Shown here in pieces: positions 8,794-16,781 of a stretch of 41,776 bases of DNA (position 1 is the stretch's first letter; each line of letters opens with the position of its first letter). Under the pieces are notes generated by a model. It was not told the origin of the DNA. It made no database searches and was given only the letters and a program-made list of their open reading frames with translations. Position numbers and translations under genes: made by a program. The stretch comes from JBCBTD01 sp039818825 (lineage in GTDB: Bacteria; Pseudomonadota; Alphaproteobacteria; Geminicoccales; Geminicoccaceae): assembly GCA_039818825.1 (NCBI GenBank), contig JBCBTD010000036.1, positions 1 to 41,776 of the forward strand. Reading direction: 5' to 3'.

Positions 8794-9705
8794 TCAATCC
8801 GCCGGCTTCTGAGTTGGGGCCGCACCGTTGTCGGACCCGCCGTTCGGCATGACGTTGCTCGCGTAGAGCGCTGCTTGGACTCGGCTGGTGACGTTCAACT
8901 TGCGCATGATGTTTCGTACGTGGATTTTGACCGTGCTGATCTTCATGCCGAGCTTGTAGGCGATGATCTTGTTGGGCGCGCCGTGCCGAAGCAGTTCCAG
9001 GACCTCTGATTGCCGGGGGGTGAAGTCGACGCCTTGCGGCAGCGGCCCGGCGCGCAAGAGCGGTGGCGGGGCGTCGATGCCGTCGCCGGTCGAATCGTGG
9101 GCACCGGTCGAACCGTTGTCGTCCATCAGCACGTCCAACGGCACGAACGTCGCGCCGGCCCTGACCAGCTTCAGCGCATGCAGCGCGACCATCGCGTTGG
9201 TCGTCGTCGGAATGAAGCCCTGAATGTCGAACATGAGCGCGGCGGCTATGTCCTGCCGGTCGGCTGGCTCGCCCAGCACGATGATTGGTCTCTCGCCGGT
9301 CGTCCGGCGCATCGCCCGGAGGTCCTGGGCTACCCATTCGTCGCCGACCCTGTGCGAGCCGACACTGATGACCACCAGCGCGACGTCCTCGACGATCGGT
9401 TTCGGCAGGCGCCCGACCTCACTAGGATGGGTGACGGTCTCCAGACGAAACTCGCGCGCGACCGAGCGGAACAAACTGACGAGCGCCTCACGAAGCAGCG
9501 TACGCCGTTCGTAGAGCAGTAGCACGGGGCGATTGCTGGCGCGCGCGTCCACCGCCCCGGCGCGATCGTCGCCGTTCGTGGGTGTCTCTGCCGGCGGCCG
9601 CATTTCGTTCATCGATCGATGCGGCGTACGGCCAACCACCCCCAGCCTGGGCGCCCCATGTGCCTGCCCTCCTCCGAGCGTGCCAAATCGAAACTCGGTC
9701 GGCAT
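8794..9705 (-). CDS. LuxR-type response-regulator-like transcription factor
   Basis: A DNA-binding regulator of the NarL/FixJ type, 303 aa from ATG at 9705; ATG at 9612 is an alternative because the first 31 residues show no domain. Residues of about 60-170 look like a receiver domain (VLLLYERRTLLREALVSLF at its start), but the phosphoacceptor Asp position reads VVISVGS, so phosphorylation is unlikely. The C-terminal HTH is clear: DFTPRQSEVLELLRHGAPNK, then a recognition helix around KISTVKIHVRNIMRKL. It sits at the head of the surface-protein locus, facing away from it, with palindromes in the AT-rich DNA just upstream. By analogy with CsgD-like regulators it probably controls this locus; that is inference. 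Confidence 0.82.
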   Translation of the reverse strand: MPTEFRFGTLGGGQAHGAPRLGVVGRTPHRSMNEMRPPAETPTNGDDRAGAVDARASNRPVLLLYERRTLLREALVSLFRSVAREFRLETVTHPSEVGRLPKPIVEDVALVVISVGSHRVGDEWVAQDLRAMRRTTGERPIIVLGEPADRQDIAAALMFDIQGFIPTTTNAMVALHALKLVRAGATFVPLDVLMDDNGSTGAHDSTGDGIDAPPPLLRAGPLPQGVDFTPRQSEVLELLRHGAPNKIIAYKLGMKISTVKIHVRNIMRKLNVTSRVQAALYASNVMPNGGSDNGAAPTQKPAD

Positions 9706-9743
9706 CTTCGTCGAGCTCAGCTTATTATTGTATTTGTTTCATT

Positions 9744-9771
9744 TTCTTAAGAAGATTCAACTTCAAGTTGA
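9744..9771. promoter_or_regulatory. two adjacent perfect palindromes, candidate operator
   Basis: TTCTTAAGAA (9744-9753) is a 10-bp perfect palindrome, and 9757-9771 is a 15-nt perfect dyad, TCAACTT-C-AAGTTGA. They are separated by 3 nt inside an AT-rich tract, 39 bp upstream of the regulator's first start codon. The site could be the binding site of the regulator itself (autoregulation) or of another factor. The spacing to a promoter cannot be fixed from sequence. Confidence 0.45.
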
Positions 9772-9910
9772 GCACGCTTAGCTGTTGTTTTACTTTCGCG
9801 TCAGCGCACAACTATGGTCATTATGTACCAACTACGGTCGAGATCAACTCACTACAGGTCGTAGGCGGCCGCGGCGGCGCCGCATCGCGCTGCGGATGGA
9901 AGCATCCTGA

Positions 9911-9933
9911 GGTGTACACCCAAAGTGGTACAC
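9911..9933. promoter_or_regulatory. palindrome with repeated GTACAC half site
   Basis: GGTGTACACC (9911-9920) is a perfect 10-bp palindrome, and GTACAC recurs at 9928-9933, 14 nt from its first copy at 9914. It lies between the divergent regulator and secreted-protein genes, so it is a candidate control site for either. No known consensus was matched with confidence. Confidence 0.3.
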
Positions 9934-10297
9934 GTCACGTCTCGAATCAGCCGCGCACACGGCGGGACGAGGCCTCGGCACCGCGCGGCGGCGAAGCGCT
10001 GCGAAACTGCCGCCTCCTCCGTATCAGAGAGCATGGCGGCGCGGGGGAAGGCAGTCGGGCCGCCATCGGCAGCCTCCAGTCAAGGCGCGGAACCCGCGAA
10101 CTGCGGCGCGCCCGGCTGGCTAAAGTCGTACTCCCATAGCGAGGATTGCCGCCAGCCTCGGCTACGTGAGAGCTTGGTAACCGTCGGGTGGACGAGGACA
10201 CCGAGGCCCGAACCAGAACGCAACCGAGTGCGCGCGGAACAGGAGCGCGTCTTGCCAGTGGTCCGCGACCGAGCCGACGTGCTGGGAGGACGGTTGG

Positions 10298-11398
10298 ATG
10301 ACGAAGAGCGGGGCTGGTCCGGTCGGCGGATGCCTCCGGACGGTGGCGGCGCAAGCCACTCTGCTGCGGTGCGCTGCGTTGCGATGTGCCGCCAGCCGTC
10401 GCGTTCGGGTCGTTTTCGCCTCGACGGCCTTGGTACTCGGCGTGGTTGGGGTGGCTGCGGCGGCCCGGGCCGAGGACCGCCCGATGATCCTCGGTGATCG
10501 CCAACTCCACGGGATCACTGCAGCCGGCATCGACTTCTCTTCGACCGGCAATGCCTTTGCCTCAGGTCTGGGCCAACCAGCCTTTTCCGACACCAGCACC
10601 GACAACGCCGTTGCCCGCGCACAGGCGAGCGGCTTTGCCGACGCCATCGCCGTCGGCGCCGACGGCGCCAACAGCGCAAGCTTCCTGACGATCACCGGCA
10701 ACGGCGCGATGGAAACGCACGTCATGGACTTCACGGCCGACGCCGTGAGCGATCCCAACGTCGTTGCCCAGACGTCGACCAGCGGTGTGCTGCGGCACGA
10801 CGGGCAAACTACGGCCGGCCAAGGCCACGCAGTGGCGACGGCCCAGCAGAGCAACGCAACGGCGAGCCTCGGAGCGACACGCGGCGACGCGTCGATGCAA
10901 TCGACGCTCAATGGCTTGGCGCAGAGCACCAGCCGCACCGCCGCCGCCGAAAGCCTGGCGTCGGGCTTCACCGAACTCCGCACGGGCAAGCACGAATCGA
11001 CCGGTTGGATCACCGTCGACGGTAGCGGTGACGATGCGTTCAGTGCCACGGCCGCCACCATGGACGTGACCCATGGCACCAGGACCCTGAGCGTTACCGG
11101 CGCCGCCGAGGCCAGTGCCAGCGGTACCGCAGAGAGCAGTGCTTCGACCGTCGTTTGGGTCGGCCACCACCACCGCGCCAGTGCGGCCGTCGGTATCGGC
11201 ACGGCAACCGCCAGCGGCACGGACGGCGAGAGCCTGGCGACGGACAGCTCGGGCAGCGGGACGTCTGTCGGCGGCACGGTGCTGCAGTCCACCAGCCGTA
11301 CCACGTGGCAGGACGACACCACCGCTTTCGGTCCGGCCATGTCCGGCAGCTCGTCAACGACGACGGTGATTTCGATCGCGCCACCCACTTCGCCCTGA
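10298..11398 (+). CDS. secreted Ser/Thr/Ala/Gly-rich protein with C39-type leader motif (candidate fibre subunit)
   Basis: Unrecognised family, 366 aa, with a good GGGAGGA site 7 nt before the ATG. A long basic N-region is followed by a hydrophobic core (VVFASTALVLGVVGVAAAA) and a likely signal cleavage at ARA (about residue 58). Next comes MILGDRQLHGITAAG, where L65, L70 and I73 followed by A75-A76 match the spacing of a double-glycine leader. The mature part is low complexity, almost free of Cys, and very rich in Ser, Thr, Ala, Gly and Asp. It has loose repeats such as LQSTSRT, LAQSTSRT and VVAQTSTSG, and the tail is TTTVISIAPPTSP. This composition fits a polymerising or amyloid-like extracellular subunit. 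It heads the row RTX protein, C39 peptidase, FapF-like barrel. The fibre role is inference. Confidence 0.7.
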   Translation: MTKSGAGPVGGCLRTVAAQATLLRCAALRCAASRRVRVVFASTALVLGVVGVAAAARAEDRPMILGDRQLHGITAAGIDFSSTGNAFASGLGQPAFSDTSTDNAVARAQASGFADAIAVGADGANSASFLTITGNGAMETHVMDFTADAVSDPNVVAQTSTSGVLRHDGQTTAGQGHAVATAQQSNATASLGATRGDASMQSTLNGLAQSTSRTAAAESLASGFTELRTGKHESTGWITVDGSGDDAFSATAATMDVTHGTRTLSVTGAAEASASGTAESSASTVVWVGHHHRASAAVGIGTATASGTDGESLATDSSGSGTSVGGTVLQSTSRTTWQDDTTAFGPAMSGSSSTTTVISIAPPTSP

Positions 11399-11468
11399 GG
11401 CGCTTCCTGCGGCAGCGCCGACCATCAGAGGCGGCACCGGTCGCCTCGAGCCACGAACGGAGGCACAG

Positions 11469-12875
11469 TTGGTCGACTTCGTCATCAATCGCCCGACGTT
11501 CCAGCCCACGAGTTCCATCGCACGCGGCACCGGCGGCAACGACATTCTCGGTCGCGCGTTGACGCCGATCGAGACGAGCGCGCTCGCGTTCCTGGTCGGC
11601 CTCGGCAACGATCGAAACGACGTTCTCGACGCGATCTTCCTCGGCCAGGTCGAGGGGCTGCCGCCGCCGGACGATACGCCGTTCGAGGGCAACCAGCGCT
11701 ATTTCGGGCGCGGTGGCGACGACTACGTCGTCGACCTCTTGGGCAGCAACTCCGTGAACACGGAGACGCGCGACGACCGCTTGCTGCTCGGGTCCGGAAA
11801 CGACCGGGTGTTCGACAGTGGTGGCAACAACCGGATCACCATCGAGGGCGGCAACAACATCCTGACGCTGGGCGCCGGCAACGACACCGTCCAGACGGGC
11901 ACCGGCCGCGACAACGTCTTCATTCGCGGTGGCGACAACAGCGTGGTCGACCTTGGCGGCGACAACAGCATCACCACCCGCGATGGCGACGACACCATCA
12001 CCACCGGCGCCGGCAACGACAACATCAACGCTTTCGACGGCAGGAACGTGATCGATGCCGGCGATGGTCGCAACATCGTGCGTGGCGGCGATGGCTTCGA
12101 CGAGGTCAACGTCGGCGTCGGCAGTGACTTCGTCGACGTTCGTGGTGGCGACGACAGCGACACCGAGATCGTCGACCTGCCGTTCCTCGGCGTGGTGTTC
12201 GAGGCCAGCAACGTCGTCAACGACCGCGGCGGCTCAGACAACATCCGGGCGACGTCCGGGAGCAGCAGCAACGGTGACGACCTGGTCTTGTCGGATTTCG
12301 GCGGCGTGTTCGGCGACGACGTGATCGATCTGCGCGGCGGCGACAATCTGGTCGTCGACCTCGGCGGCAACGACCGGGTGACCACGCTCGACGGCGACGA
12401 TATCGTCTTCACGTCGTTCGTTGCGGCCGGCGACGACATCATCGACACCGGCGAGGGCGACGACCTCGTCAATCCGGGCCTCGGCAACGACCGTGTGCGG
12501 GCCGGGCCGGGTCGCGATCAGATCGTCCTGGAGAACGACGGGGACGCCGACACGGTCGCCTACGAACTGGAAGACGTCACCTTCGCCACCGCCGACACCG
12601 ACTTGGTGGTGGGGTTCGACGGCAGTGACGGCGCCGGCAATGCGATCGACATGTTCGACGTCAGCACCCTCGACGTCGACGCGTCGATGCTCTCGCTGGC
12701 GCCCGTGGGCCCGGGCTTCGGCGATCCGGCGATCCAGGATTTGTTGGTGCAGTGGGACACCGACGGCAATGGCGCACCCAACTTCTTCACCAGCGTCCTC
12801 GTCGACTTCGATTTCTCGACGCCGCTGACCTCGCTTGCCGACGACAGCTTCGTTTTCGACTCGTTGGTGGTGTGA
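11469..12875 (+). CDS. RTX (haemolysin-type calcium-binding repeat) surface protein
   Basis: A 468-aa protein composed largely of degenerate glycine/aspartate nonapeptide repeats (for example GSGNDRVFD, GAGNDTVQTG, GDGFDEVNVG, GEGDDLVNPG) from about residue 75 to 350. These form calcium-binding beta-rolls in known RTX proteins. There is no Sec signal peptide. Proteins of this class normally leave the cell through a type I system that reads a C-terminal signal, and the hydrophobic, Asp-containing C-terminus (DDSFVFDSLVV) fits that. TTG at 11469 is the start because GGAGG lies 5 nt upstream. It lies 71 nt after the previous gene, and its stop lies 1 nt before the C39 peptidase ATG, so it is probably in the same operon. 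Confidence 0.85.
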   Translation: MVDFVINRPTFQPTSSIARGTGGNDILGRALTPIETSALAFLVGLGNDRNDVLDAIFLGQVEGLPPPDDTPFEGNQRYFGRGGDDYVVDLLGSNSVNTETRDDRLLLGSGNDRVFDSGGNNRITIEGGNNILTLGAGNDTVQTGTGRDNVFIRGGDNSVVDLGGDNSITTRDGDDTITTGAGNDNINAFDGRNVIDAGDGRNIVRGGDGFDEVNVGVGSDFVDVRGGDDSDTEIVDLPFLGVVFEASNVVNDRGGSDNIRATSGSSSNGDDLVLSDFGGVFGDDVIDLRGGDNLVVDLGGNDRVTTLDGDDIVFTSFVAAGDDIIDTGEGDDLVNPGLGNDRVRAGPGRDQIVLENDGDADTVAYELEDVTFATADTDLVVGFDGSDGAGNAIDMFDVSTLDVDASMLSLAPVGPGFGDPAIQDLLVQWDTDGNGAPNFFTSVLVDFDFSTPLTSLADDSFVFDSLVV

Positions 12876-12876
12876 G

Positions 12877-13512
12877 ATGCGCGGATGCATCATGGGGGCG
12901 GCCACGGCAATCGGCGTCACTTTGGCGCTGCTGCAACCCCTGACCAACGACGCGCTCGCCGGTGACCGGGCCGTTCGCTCGCTCTTGGAGATGCGTCACG
13001 AGCGCGTCGTCCAACAGGAGTGGGACTTGAGCTGCGGGGCGGCGGCGCTGACGACCCTCTTGCGCTACCAGCACGGGATCGACGTCACCGAGCGCGAGGT
13101 CGCCGTCGGGCTGATTGCCCAAACCCGCTACGTCGAGAACCCGGCGGTGATCCGCCTTCGCCACGGCTTCTCGCTGCTCGACCTGAAACGGTTCGTCGAC
13201 CGCCTCGGACTACAGGGCGTCGGTTTCGGACGCTTGGACGTCGATGACCTGGTGGAGCGCGCGCCGATCATCGTTCCGATCAGCAGCAACGGGTACAATC
13301 ACTTCGTCGTTTTTCGCGGACGCTGGGGTAACCGCGTCCTCTTGGGCGACCCCGCTTTCGGCAATCGGACGATGACCGTCGACCGGTTCGAGCGGCTTTG
13401 GCTCGACTACGGCGACATCGGCCACGTCGGCTTCGTCGTCGCCAGTGCCGGCGGGAGCAGCCCGCCCGGTGCATTGAGTCCGGCGGAGCACCATTTCGTC
13501 ATGCTCCGCTGA
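12877..13512 (+). CDS. periplasmic C39-family cysteine peptidase (FapD-like)
   Basis: A 211-aa peptidase with a Sec signal peptide (cut near DALAG at residue 28) and a single C39 domain, not fused to an ABC transporter. The catalytic set is visible: Q47, C53 in DLSCGAAALTTLL, H142 in GYNHFVVFRG and D158 in LLGDPAFGNRTM. C39 enzymes cut after double-glycine leaders. Stand-alone periplasmic members occur in the Fap amyloid operon (FapD). ATG at 12877 is chosen over an upstream in-frame start because the signal peptide starts there. Its stop overlaps the ATG of the FapF-like gene by one base. Likely substrates are the leader-bearing proteins encoded at 10298, 19135 and 19586. Confidence 0.88.
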   Translation: MRGCIMGAATAIGVTLALLQPLTNDALAGDRAVRSLLEMRHERVVQQEWDLSCGAAALTTLLRYQHGIDVTEREVAVGLIAQTRYVENPAVIRLRHGFSLLDLKRFVDRLGLQGVGFGRLDVDDLVERAPIIVPISSNGYNHFVVFRGRWGNRVLLGDPAFGNRTMTVDRFERLWLDYGDIGHVGFVVASAGGSSPPGALSPAEHHFVMLR

Positions 13513-14702
13513 TGCGGTTCCTCGAGGGTGCTCCTGGCGTGATCGCCGTCGGCACGGGGCTCGCGGTAATGGCGTATCAACCGGCCACGGCGGCCGACCC
13601 CGGCACCGCGGAGCTCTTGCGCCGGATCGAGGAACGCGACGCCGCCATCGCCCGGCTGGAAGCCCGCGTCGAGCTGTTGGAACGGCGGGCAGGGGCGCTA
13701 CCCGAGCCTGCGCCGACACCGACACCGACGACGAGCGCGGCGGCCGCGGCCGCGGACACGGCCGTCGCTGCACCCGCCCCGACGCCCGGCGACGAGGCGC
13801 CGGGCGATCCGCGTGGCGACGCGACACGGCAGCCGGCGCCTGGGCAGGTCGAGGTCGATCCCGAGGCGGCAGAGCGGGCGCTGGAGCGAACGCTGGTGCT
13901 TTCCGGCGATCTCCTGCTGCCGCCCGGCCAGGTCGATGTGGAACCCTTCTTTCGCTACGCGCACGACGACTCGTCGGACGCGCTGCGCATCGTCTTCGTC
14001 GGCGGCAACGATGCGGTCACCGACGTGGTGCGGGTACGCGCCGACGAGTTTTCGGCGGGCGCCGGGGTGCGCGTCGGGTTGCCATACGGCTTCCAGGCCG
14101 AAGCGAGCCTGCCCTTCGACGTTACCCGCCGTCAGGTCACGCAGACCCTGCTGACGAACCGCGAAGACAACACGGCTGCCGGTATCGGCGACCTGCGGCT
14201 CGGCTTGGCGAAAACGCTGGTCCGGGAACGAGGCTGGGTCCCGGACGTCGTCGGACGCGTCTACTGGGACAGCAACACGGGCCGCGACGAGGTCGGCAAC
14301 GTTCCACTCGATTCCGGCTTCAACGAGTTCGGTGTCTCGTTCAGCGCGCTGAAGCGACAGGATCCGCTGGCATTCGTCGGCCGATTTTCGTTCGAGCACA
14401 GCTTGTCCAACGACGGCATCCAACCGGGCAACCTGTTCGGTGCCGGCTTCAGCGCGGTGCTGGCGGCCAGCCCAGAGACCTCGATCAGCACCGGCATCGA
14501 CATCGCCTACCGGGACGAACTGAACGTCAACGGCCGGGCGGTCCAAGGCTCTGATCAGAACCAGGCGACGATCAGCTTCGGCGTCTCCACCGTGCTGGGT
14601 CGCGGCACCTTCTTGAACGTGCGCTTCGGTGCCGGTCTGACCGAAGATTCGACCGACTACTTCGTGACGCTGGCGGTGCCGTTCCGGTTTACCGCTTGGT
14701 GA
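13512..14702 (+). CDS. outer-membrane beta-barrel with N-terminal coiled coil (FapF-like secretion channel)
   Basis: A 396-aa protein. It has a signal peptide (cut near ATAAD at about residue 28), a short heptad-patterned coiled coil at about 32-61 (LLRRIEERDAAIARLEARVE), and a Pro/Ala/Thr-rich linker to about 115. From about 128 there is a run of alternating amphipathic strands ending in aromatic FRFTAW, which is typical of a barrel inserted by the BAM complex. Signal, coiled coil, linker and barrel is the layout of FapF, the trimeric channel that exports Fap amyloid subunits. The linking segment ERTLVLSGDLLLPPGQVDVEP is typical of this transporter group. The start overlaps the C39 stop by one base, which mirrors the FapD/FapF pairing. 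Other barrel transporters remain possible. Confidence 0.75.
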   Translation: MRFLEGAPGVIAVGTGLAVMAYQPATAADPGTAELLRRIEERDAAIARLEARVELLERRAGALPEPAPTPTPTTSAAAAAADTAVAAPAPTPGDEAPGDPRGDATRQPAPGQVEVDPEAAERALERTLVLSGDLLLPPGQVDVEPFFRYAHDDSSDALRIVFVGGNDAVTDVVRVRADEFSAGAGVRVGLPYGFQAEASLPFDVTRRQVTQTLLTNREDNTAAGIGDLRLGLAKTLVRERGWVPDVVGRVYWDSNTGRDEVGNVPLDSGFNEFGVSFSALKRQDPLAFVGRFSFEHSLSNDGIQPGNLFGAGFSAVLAASPETSISTGIDIAYRDELNVNGRAVQGSDQNQATISFGVSTVLGRGTFLNVRFGAGLTEDSTDYFVTLAVPFRFTAW

Positions 14703-14752
14703 ATGCCGCACCTTACGGCGGGCCGACAACATGCTTCGAAGGGAGACTGGTC

Positions 14753-15352
14753 GTGCGTAACCTCGTGCTGCTGACCGTAGGCGCCATCGTCGGTGTCGCC
14801 GGTGCCGCTCAGGCGGCGACACTCACCTACTCGATCGCCGGCTTTGCGACAGGGACGCTGGGCAGCGCGGCGTTCGTCGACGAACCGTTGGCGTTCACCG
14901 GCACCGCGGCGATCGACCCAGGTGCTGTCGACCTCGACGTGCCTCTGCCTGGCTACGACGTCATGGTCGACCGTGCGGCCTTCCAGTTCGGTGGGCTGAC
15001 GGTACCGATCCTCGACGAGGTTCAGCTCAGCTACCAAACGGTTCCGCTGAGCGATGTCTCGTTCTTCTTCGTCGACACGTTCGACGGCGGGCTCTTCACC
15101 GGCGACGAGTTCGGCGGGTTGATGAGCCGTGGCACGACCGACGTGGTCGGCTCGTTCGCTGGCGTCATCACCGACTCCGAGGTCATGAGCTCGGCGGCCG
15201 GCATCACGACACCCTTGGGTGGGCTGGTCTTCGACGACATGACCCTCTTGACCTACACCCAGCTCGTCCCGGTGCCTGTGGCGCTGCCGCTCCTCGTGAC
15301 CGGGCTCGCCGGGCTGTTGGCTTGGCGCCGGGTAGCGGCAATGCGGGCCTGA
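14753..15352 (+). CDS. secreted protein with VPxP-CTERM-type C-terminal anchor
   Basis: A 199-aa protein starting at GTG 14753 (GGGAGA upstream) with a clear signal peptide (cut near AQAAT at about residue 20). The middle is beta-rich and unassigned. The last 29 residues show a Val-Pro-x-Pro box (VPVPVALP), a hydrophobic helix (LLVTGLAGLLAW) and a basic tail (RRVAAMRA). This is the tripartite PEP-CTERM/VPLPA-CTERM sorting signal, which is handled by an exosortase that is not in this window. It suggests a surface protein associated with exopolysaccharide. It follows the FapF-like gene by 50 nt and ends the plus-strand run. Confidence 0.78.
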   Translation: MRNLVLLTVGAIVGVAGAAQAATLTYSIAGFATGTLGSAAFVDEPLAFTGTAAIDPGAVDLDVPLPGYDVMVDRAAFQFGGLTVPILDEVQLSYQTVPLSDVSFFFVDTFDGGLFTGDEFGGLMSRGTTDVVGSFAGVITDSEVMSSAAGITTPLGGLVFDDMTLLTYTQLVPVPVALPLLVTGLAGLLAWRRVAAMRA

Positions 15353-15380
15353 GGCGACGCGCGCCCCGAGGGAGCGCGCG

Positions 15381-15413
15381 CCCCGCCGTTCCTCTCCGTT
15401 CGGAGCGGCGGGG
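15381..15413. terminator. bidirectional hairpin terminator
   Basis: Stem CCCCGCCG (15381-15388) pairs with CGGCGGGG (15406-15413), with a smaller TCCG/CGGA hairpin nested inside. It sits between two convergent genes (stops at 15352 and 15423), as expected for a shared terminator. There is no clear T tract on either side. Confidence 0.55.
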
Positions 15414-15422
15414 CAGACCTCG

Positions 15423-16529
15423 TCAGGCGATGGGGATGACGAAATCGAAGGTCAGGTCGGCGACGGTTTCCAGGGTCTCGAAACCGCCCTGCTCAGGGCC
15501 CGAGATTTCGTTCAACTCGGTGACAGCGATCTCGGCGCCGTCGTCGCCGTCGGCCACACGCTGGTTCTCGACGAACCATGCCTCGCGGATGATGCCAGGT
15601 GCGAATGCGTCGAGGTTCGCGACAGCGTCAGCGACCTCTGGTGGCGTGACCAGTTGCAGCGTGTCGGCATCGGTGATGAAGTAAAGAAAGAAGTCGATGC
15701 CGTCCGGATCGGCCGGGTTGTCTGGGATCGCGTCGAGTGCATTGATCGCACCGTCGCCCACCCCTTCGCCGTCCGGCGGCTCGCCGTCGAGGCCCGCTCC
15801 CAGGTTCGTGTCGCCACTGGAACCCGTGTCCTCGAGCTCCGCGAACAGCGCGTCGCGGTCTGACTCCAGCAACGGGTTGAAGATGATGACGTTGCCAGTG
15901 ACGTCGTCACGGACGACTTCCGCGTTCTCGTCGAATACGCGGACCACGACGACGTTGAGGTCGACGGTGAGCAGAGTGCCGACAGCAGCCGCGTCCAGGA
16001 TCGCTTGGTTGGCGTCGAGAACGAGGTCGTTGGTCAGGTTCTTCAGCGCCGCGATCTCGCCGTCGATGGCGTCGCCTGGGTCGTTGCCGCTTTGCTGGTT
16101 GTCGTCGGGCGGGCTCGACGGGTTCGGGTTCTGCTCTTCCGCAAAAGTGAACGGATCGCCGTTCTCGTCGATACCGTCGAACCGGTTCGGGGCCTCCGAC
16201 GTCCACGCGAACGCCGTGCTGCCCGTCGCATCAACGACGTAGACGACGTTGATCTGTTGGGTGACGACTTCTGGCTCCGGTACGACCGGGTCGTTCCCTG
16301 CGGCGAGCGATTCCGAGAACGAGAACGCGCCCAGCGAGCTGACCTGCGCGAACGTGTCAGTCTCCGCCAGGTTGTTCTCGAACTCGATGGCGTCCGCAGA
16401 CGCTTCGGCCGTCGCCAGCGAGCCTTCCAAGTTCACGCTCGAATTGACGACCTTGTTGACCGTGAGGTCGACCATCTTCTCGATGTCGACGGTCTTCAAG
16501 ACGTTGGTGTCGAAAGTCACGATACCCAT
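15423..16529 (-). CDS. VWA-domain protein fused to the conserved 'FDTN...ATAEASADAI' block, leaderless
   Basis: A 368-aa protein whose first 79 residues closely match the mature part of the two small secreted proteins at 19135 and 19586 (FDTNVLK, DLTVNK, LATAEASADAIEF, NNLAETD-x-FAQVSSLGAFSFSE). It then has a von Willebrand A domain from about residue 93: MIDAS D100-A-T-G-S104, a GDTNLG threonine loop and a FITDAD aspartate, so metal-dependent ligand binding is likely. It has no signal peptide. ATG at 16529 is supported by GGAGGA 7 nt upstream. With that start, Met-Gly aligns exactly with the Ala-Gly at the predicted cleavage site of the paralogues. How it leaves the cell, if it does, is unclear; it is very acidic, like type I substrates. 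Confidence 0.78.
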   Translation of the reverse strand: MGIVTFDTNVLKTVDIEKMVDLTVNKVVNSSVNLEGSLATAEASADAIEFENNLAETDTFAQVSSLGAFSFSESLAAGNDPVVPEPEVVTQQINVVYVVDATGSTAFAWTSEAPNRFDGIDENGDPFTFAEEQNPNPSSPPDDNQQSGNDPGDAIDGEIAALKNLTNDLVLDANQAILDAAAVGTLLTVDLNVVVVRVFDENAEVVRDDVTGNVIIFNPLLESDRDALFAELEDTGSSGDTNLGAGLDGEPPDGEGVGDGAINALDAIPDNPADPDGIDFFLYFITDADTLQLVTPPEVADAVANLDAFAPGIIREAWFVENQRVADGDDGAEIAVTELNEISGPEQGGFETLETVADLTFDFVIPIA

Positions 16530-16712
16530 GCTGCGTCCTCCCGCATCGCGCGACACGGCGACGAGCGCGGCGCGATCGTCGAGCGTCGCTGGGTCCGAAG
16601 GCGTTTCACGATGGAGTAAGTGTCACGAACGACGGCGGCGCAGCAATTCGGCCAAGCGAGGTGCGTCCGAAGCATGAGGCCGGGGCGGTGCGTGCCGGTT
16701 GCTGACGCCCTG

Positions 16713-16738
16713 GCCGCCGGGCGTCATCGCCCGGCGGC
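16713..16738 (-). terminator. strong GC hairpin downstream of the serralysin-like gene
   Basis: A perfect 11-bp stem, with GCCGCCGGGCG (16713-16723) pairing with 16728-16738 around a TCAT loop. It lies about 45 nt downstream of the minus-strand stop at 16782. There is no T tract, so it may act as an mRNA-stabilising hairpin rather than an intrinsic terminator. Confidence 0.45.
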
Positions 16739-16781
16739 TCCGACGAGCATCGCCAGATTGACGAGGGTGTAAGCCCAGCGG

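Larger units (their letters stand above)
9706..10297. other. 592-bp intergenic control region
   Basis: No gene is recognised between the regulator and the first secreted protein. The regulator-proximal 80 bp (about 9720-9800) are strikingly AT-rich for this genome and hold two adjacent palindromes. A third palindrome lies at 9911-9920. The rest, to 10280, is GC-rich and without a credible coding frame. A clear GGGAGGA ribosome binding site for the next gene is at 10284-10290. A long 5' leader or a small RNA is possible, but nothing in the sequence proves it. Confidence 0.6.

Noticed and set aside
11720..12520. Tandem repeats in the RTX gene as a CRISPR or minisatellite
   Set aside because: The repetition is at protein level (Gly/Asp nonapeptides); nucleotide units are too varied and lack spacers.
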